DNA of 6,376 nucleotides from CAZAEB01 sp964484095. Lineage in GTDB: Bacteria > Patescibacteriota > Microgenomatia > UBA12405 > BS750m-G30. Under the pieces are notes generated by a model that worked only from the letters and a program-made list of their open reading frames with translations, had not been told where the DNA came from and searched no databases. The first letter of the stretch is position 1. Each line of letters begins with the position of its first letter. Made by a program: the position numbers and the translations under genes. The stretch lies in NCBI GenBank assembly GCA_964484095.1, contig CAZAEB010000030.1, forward strand, positions 1-6,376, read 5' to 3'. This document shows positions 4,425 to 6,376 of this stretch, piece by piece.

Positions 4425-4789
4425 ATACTTCTATCAATCACCGGCGGATGAAGAAAGTCATCAAAAAGATTTAAACTTTCCAAGTCCTTTTTGGCTTCGT
4501 CAATTCCTTCCTTTAAATTCCTAGTTTTTTCATCCAACACTAAAGTCGGAGTGGGAGAAAGAGAAACAACTTTCGGAAAAATTGAACTCTCTTCTGCTGG
4601 CAAATTTTCTTTTCCTTGAAAGTAGACTGACAATAAGGTTAACAGCAAAAACAGTAAGATTCCTCCTAAAAAAAACAACATCTTGATTGATAGAAATTTT
4701 TTTTCAGTCTTTTGGCCATCACTATTATCGCTTCTCCAAGCTGGATTTTCCATTGATTGAACCAAGGGTTGATCTATTTGTTCATTCAT
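4415..4789 (-). CDS. Single-pass membrane protein of unknown function, 124 residues
   Basis: I do not recognise a family. The N-terminus (1-36) is polar and probably cytoplasmic, with KTEKKFLSIK just before one hydrophobic segment (about 37-57, MLFFLGGILLFLLLTLLSVYF). The rest would lie outside the membrane. It has a Pro/Thr-rich spacer (SLSPTPTLV, 77-84) and a charged helix (86-108, EKTRNLKEGIDEAKKDLESL). Positive charge on the N-terminal side supports an N-in topology. The ATG overlaps the stop of the upstream secreted-protein gene as ATGA, so the two are probably translationally coupled and may work together at the cell surface. The stop is 11 nt from the 3' end of the convergent tRNA-Lys. 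Confidence 0.75.
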   Translation of the reverse strand: MNEQIDQPLVQSMENPAWRSDNSDGQKTEKKFLSIKMLFFLGGILLFLLLTLLSVYFQGKENLPAEESSIFPKVVSLSPTPTLVLDEKTRNLKEGIDEAKKDLESLNLFDDFLHPPVIDRSINL

Positions 4790-5568
4790 AGTTGTTTTAT
4801 CACCTCATCCATAAATACAATTACTTCACGCAGATACTGCTGACAGTCAACCAAAGCAGATCTTCCCTCCTGCCAGACAAGTCTATAATCTTTCGTTTTC
4901 TTATCATCCAGAGTTTTAAATATATCCAGCCCTTTTTGTCTATTATTTTTAGCCAGGCTAATTTTTTCCTCTATCTGAACCATGGAACGATCAAATTCAA
5001 CTCTTTTTTCATCCTCAAGCTCGGCTTTTGTTTTAATCTCTTCTTTAAGATCAGTAATTCTGTCTACCACAAGACCAATATTTCCTGCCTGATAAATGCC
5101 TATCATCTGATAAGAAAGAGCCTCTATTTGAGGATATTTGTCCTCAAACTCTCTAGAAACACTATTTAGATCGTCAATATTGCCAACCGCCTCTAGCTTG
5201 CTTTTTCTGCTCTCCAGCCAAGAAACTAAAATATCAGCGCTATTTATATACTCCTGTTTGCTTACATCAAAACTAAGCTTGGATTCAAAAAGCTTCATTC
5301 TAAACATCACCAAATAAGTTCTGACCATTTCTTCTCTTGCTTTTAATATATCCACTCCCGTTTTTACCGCCTCGTTTCTCGTTGATAAAGTCTGATAGGT
5401 GTTGTAAGCTTGTTTTGCCCTCAAAAACTGCTCGTGAGTTTTTTGGTATTGACCCACAGTGTAAACATGATCTGCCCAGGCTTTTTGGAAACTAAATTCT
5501 TGGGCAAAAACCGGCAAACAAGAAAAAAAGAAAAAGACAAACAATAGTGGAGTGAGCTTAAATTTCAT
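4786..5568 (-). CDS. Secreted alpha-helical protein of unknown function, 260 residues
   Basis: I do not recognise a family. Residues 1-22 are a clear Sec signal peptide: MKFK, then a hydrophobic core (PLLFVFFFF), ending VFA before Gln23, which fits signal peptidase I cleavage. Cys17 lies at FFSC, a poor lipobox, so a lipoprotein is less likely. The mature protein is almost entirely predicted helix and rich in Lys, Glu, Gln and Arg, with coiled-coil-like stretches at about 30-100 (QYQKTHEQFLRAKQAYNTYQ) and 165-215 (ITDLKEEIKTKAELEDEKR). It has no recognisable catalytic motif. It is first gene of a two-gene operon, with the membrane protein coupled through ATGA. Transcription should begin about 4 nt before the ATG, from a strong promoter, and no Shine-Dalgarno sequence is present. 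Confidence 0.8.
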   Translation of the reverse strand: MKFKLTPLLFVFFFFSCLPVFAQEFSFQKAWADHVYTVGQYQKTHEQFLRAKQAYNTYQTLSTRNEAVKTGVDILKAREEMVRTYLVMFRMKLFESKLSFDVSKQEYINSADILVSWLESRKSKLEAVGNIDDLNSVSREFEDKYPQIEALSYQMIGIYQAGNIGLVVDRITDLKEEIKTKAELEDEKRVEFDRSMVQIEEKISLAKNNRQKGLDIFKTLDDKKTKDYRLVWQEGRSALVDCQQYLREVIVFMDEVIKQL

Positions 5569-5578
5569 TGACTAAATC

Positions 5579-5607
5579 ATTCTATCAGGAAGTGAAAAGA
5601 ATGCCAA
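5579..5607 (-). promoter_or_regulatory. Strong sigma-70-type promoter of the secreted/membrane protein operon
   Basis: On the minus strand, TTGGCA (5607-5602, five of six consensus bases) is separated by 17 bp from TAGAAT (5584-5579), which also has a TG extension (TGATAGAAT). The predicted start is near 5572, giving a leader of about 4 nt before the ATG at 5568. It is the best promoter in the window. Confidence 0.75.
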
Positions 5608-5722
5608 TTTCTGGTACAACTTTACAATAAAATTGCACCATCCTTCGACAAGCGGCAAGAAGAGGGTGATAGTAACAACAAAAGTGAGTAAAAAACCAGC
5701 CAGAGCAACACAAGAAAGGAAA

Positions 5723-5741
5723 ATCTTGTGAAGAACAAGAT
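5723..5741. repeat. 7-bp inverted repeat abutting an extended -10
   Basis: Arms ATCTTGT (5723-5729) and ACAAGAT (5735-5741) are exact inverted copies around GAAGA. The right arm ends on the T that begins TGGTATAAT, so the repeat fills the -35/spacer side of that promoter. It could be an operator. No T-run follows on the + strand, so a + strand terminator is unlikely. Confidence 0.7.
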
Positions 5742-5749
5742 GGTATAAT
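5741..5749 (+). promoter_or_regulatory. Consensus extended -10 upstream of the glycosyltransferase
   Basis: TGGTATAAT carries a perfect TATAAT (5744-5749) with a TG extension. The predicted start near 5756 would give a leader of about 69 nt before ATG 5825. No good -35 lies at normal spacing. A second, weaker candidate is TTGTAA (5786-5791), 16 bp, TATATG (5808-5813), which would start about 5 nt before ATG 5825. Confidence 0.55.
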
Positions 5750-5771
5750 CATCAACAAAACTTTCCGGACA

Positions 5772-5828
5772 ATGAAAAACAAGTGTTGTAAGCATTCGAG
5801 AATTAGTTATATGCTGAATTTAACATGA
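5772..5828 (+). CDS. Possible 18-residue leader ORF coupled to the glycosyltransferase
   Basis: ATG 5772 opens a frame encoding MKNKCCKHSRISYMLNLT. Its TGA (5826-5828) overlaps the downstream start as ATGA, the same coupling seen in the minus-strand operon. It begins about 16 nt after the start predicted from TGGTATAAT. A frame this short is common by chance and no ribosome binding site is visible, so it is only a candidate leader peptide. Confidence 0.25.
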   Translation: MKNKCCKHSRISYMLNLT

Positions 5829-6373
5829 TTAATGTTGCAGTACTAAGTTACGAATCTACTGCTCGCAAGAAGCTTACAAGATTCCTTGACAATTTGGCCT
5901 GCAACCATGAGTCACTGGGTCACTTGATTATAGTGAATAATAATCCCAATAATAATATTTCACTTACAGCCTTACCTCATAAATTATTTAAACGAATGAC
6001 TATTATTAACATGGGTTATAACTCTGGGTACGCGGAAGGCATGAATACGGCTATTCGAAAATCTTTTCAGCTTTCTCCCCAATCACCTCTAATCTTATGT
6101 AATGATGATGTTTATTTGACTTGTAAATTTCTTTTAAAATTTGATGAGGCTGTGAGAAAACTTTCTTCTGTTTTGTTAGAAAATAAGATTGGGGTTATGG
6201 GTGTAACTATAAGAGATAGAAAAAACAAGATGATTATGCACGCGGGAAAAAAATTGAAAAAATGGACTTACCAATTTAAGAATGCGTATAAAAACGAGTC
6301 TGATAAGGAGTATGTTTTTGTTAATTATATCTCCGGAGCAATATGGGGATGCTTGCCTTCCTCAATTATCTAA
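5825..6373 (+). CDS. Family-2 glycosyltransferase, apparently truncated at the C-terminus
   Basis: GT-A fold family-2 glycosyltransferases of this type transfer a sugar from a nucleotide donor onto cell-surface glycans at the inner face of the membrane. The 182-residue frame starts with the beta-strand MINVAVLSY (1-9). It continues with IIVNNNPNNN (35-44), the GYNSGYAEGMNTAI block (64-77) typical of rhamnosyltransferase-like members, the donor/metal-binding LCNDDVY (91-97), and NYISGAIWG (167-175), which matches the conserved region before the acceptor-binding end of the domain. TAA (6371-6373) follows a few residues later, only 3 bases before the window ends. Relatives usually continue for about 100 residues or more, so this is either a broken gene, a frameshift or sequencing error, or an unusually short protein. 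The donor and acceptor cannot be told. Confidence 0.8.
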   Translation: MINVAVLSYESTARKKLTRFLDNLACNHESLGHLIIVNNNPNNNISLTALPHKLFKRMTIINMGYNSGYAEGMNTAIRKSFQLSPQSPLILCNDDVYLTCKFLLKFDEAVRKLSSVLLENKIGVMGVTIRDRKNKMIMHAGKKLKKWTYQFKNAYKNESDKEYVFVNYISGAIWGCLPSSII

Positions 6374-6376
6374 TTC

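Larger units (their letters stand above)
5569..5824. other. 256-bp intergenic region between divergent envelope genes
   Basis: It holds the promoter of the minus-strand operon near its left end, a 7-bp inverted repeat next to an extended -10 on the + strand, and a possible 18-codon ORF running into the glycosyltransferase start. A 65-codon minus-strand frame (5585-5782) covers these sites but resembles no protein and is Cys- and Phe-rich in a way that suggests a chance frame. No RNA gene was recognised. Confidence 0.6.

Noticed and set aside
5516..5520. Lipoprotein signal in the secreted protein (FFSC, Cys17)
   Set aside because: The residue at -3 is Phe rather than Leu or similar, and a good signal peptidase I site VFA follows at 20-22.
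5585..5782. 65-codon minus-strand frame in the intergenic region
   Set aside because: It covers the operon promoter, has improbable Cys/Phe-rich composition and would end inside promoter sequence of the downstream operon.

Overview
The window looks like a compact, AT-rich bacterial chromosome segment, most likely from a Patescibacteria/CPR-type lineage (perhaps Microgenomates-like). This is an inference from several signs. Most tRNAs lack an encoded CCA end. No gene start has an obvious Shine-Dalgarno sequence. Extended -10 promoters lie almost on top of start codons. Genes are packed tail to tail. A DRG-type GTPase with a TGS domain, a family best known from archaea and eukaryotes, sits among small uncharacterised proteins. 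No taxonomic marker such as rRNA is present, so the assignment is tentative.

Layout. Positions 1-490 hold a tight + strand tRNA array: Gly(GCC, 5' end missing), His(GUG), Ser(GCU), Pro(UGG), Gly(UCC), Arg(UCU). A DUF5680-like gene (531-1001, +) follows and meets a minus-strand tRNA-Leu(UAA) tail to tail. An unrecognised 153-residue protein (1205-1666, +), apparently expressed from a leaderless mRNA, meets a minus-strand tRNA-Gln(UUG) in the same way. A radical-SAM methylthiotransferase of the MtaB/MiaB family (1819-3075, +) then converges on the DRG-like GTPase (3062-4180, -), and the two reading frames overlap by 14 bp.

Upstream of the GTPase is a perfect 24-bp inverted repeat that contains an extended -10 for a two-tRNA unit on the + strand, Arg(UCG) and Lys(CUU). 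A two-gene minus-strand operon follows (5568 to 4415): a secreted alpha-helical protein and a single-pass membrane protein, coupled by an ATGA overlap and driven by the best promoter in the window (TTGGCA-17-TGATAGAAT). A 256-bp gap contains divergent promoter elements, a small inverted repeat and a possible 18-codon leader ORF. The window ends in a family-2 glycosyltransferase reading frame that stops at 6373, well short of a normal length.

How the genes relate. Ten tRNAs, a tRNA A37-modifying enzyme and a DRG GTPase (a family linked to ribosomes) give the left and centre a translation theme. The secreted/membrane pair and the glycosyltransferase on the right belong to the cell envelope. I see no mobile element, CRISPR array or defence system. 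The most unusual signals are (1) an 'N73-CA' ending in seven of the eight tRNAs that lack encoded CCA, (2) repeated extended -10 promoters with leaders of about 0-4 nt, and (3) the inverted repeat that combines promoter, possible operator and possible terminator features.
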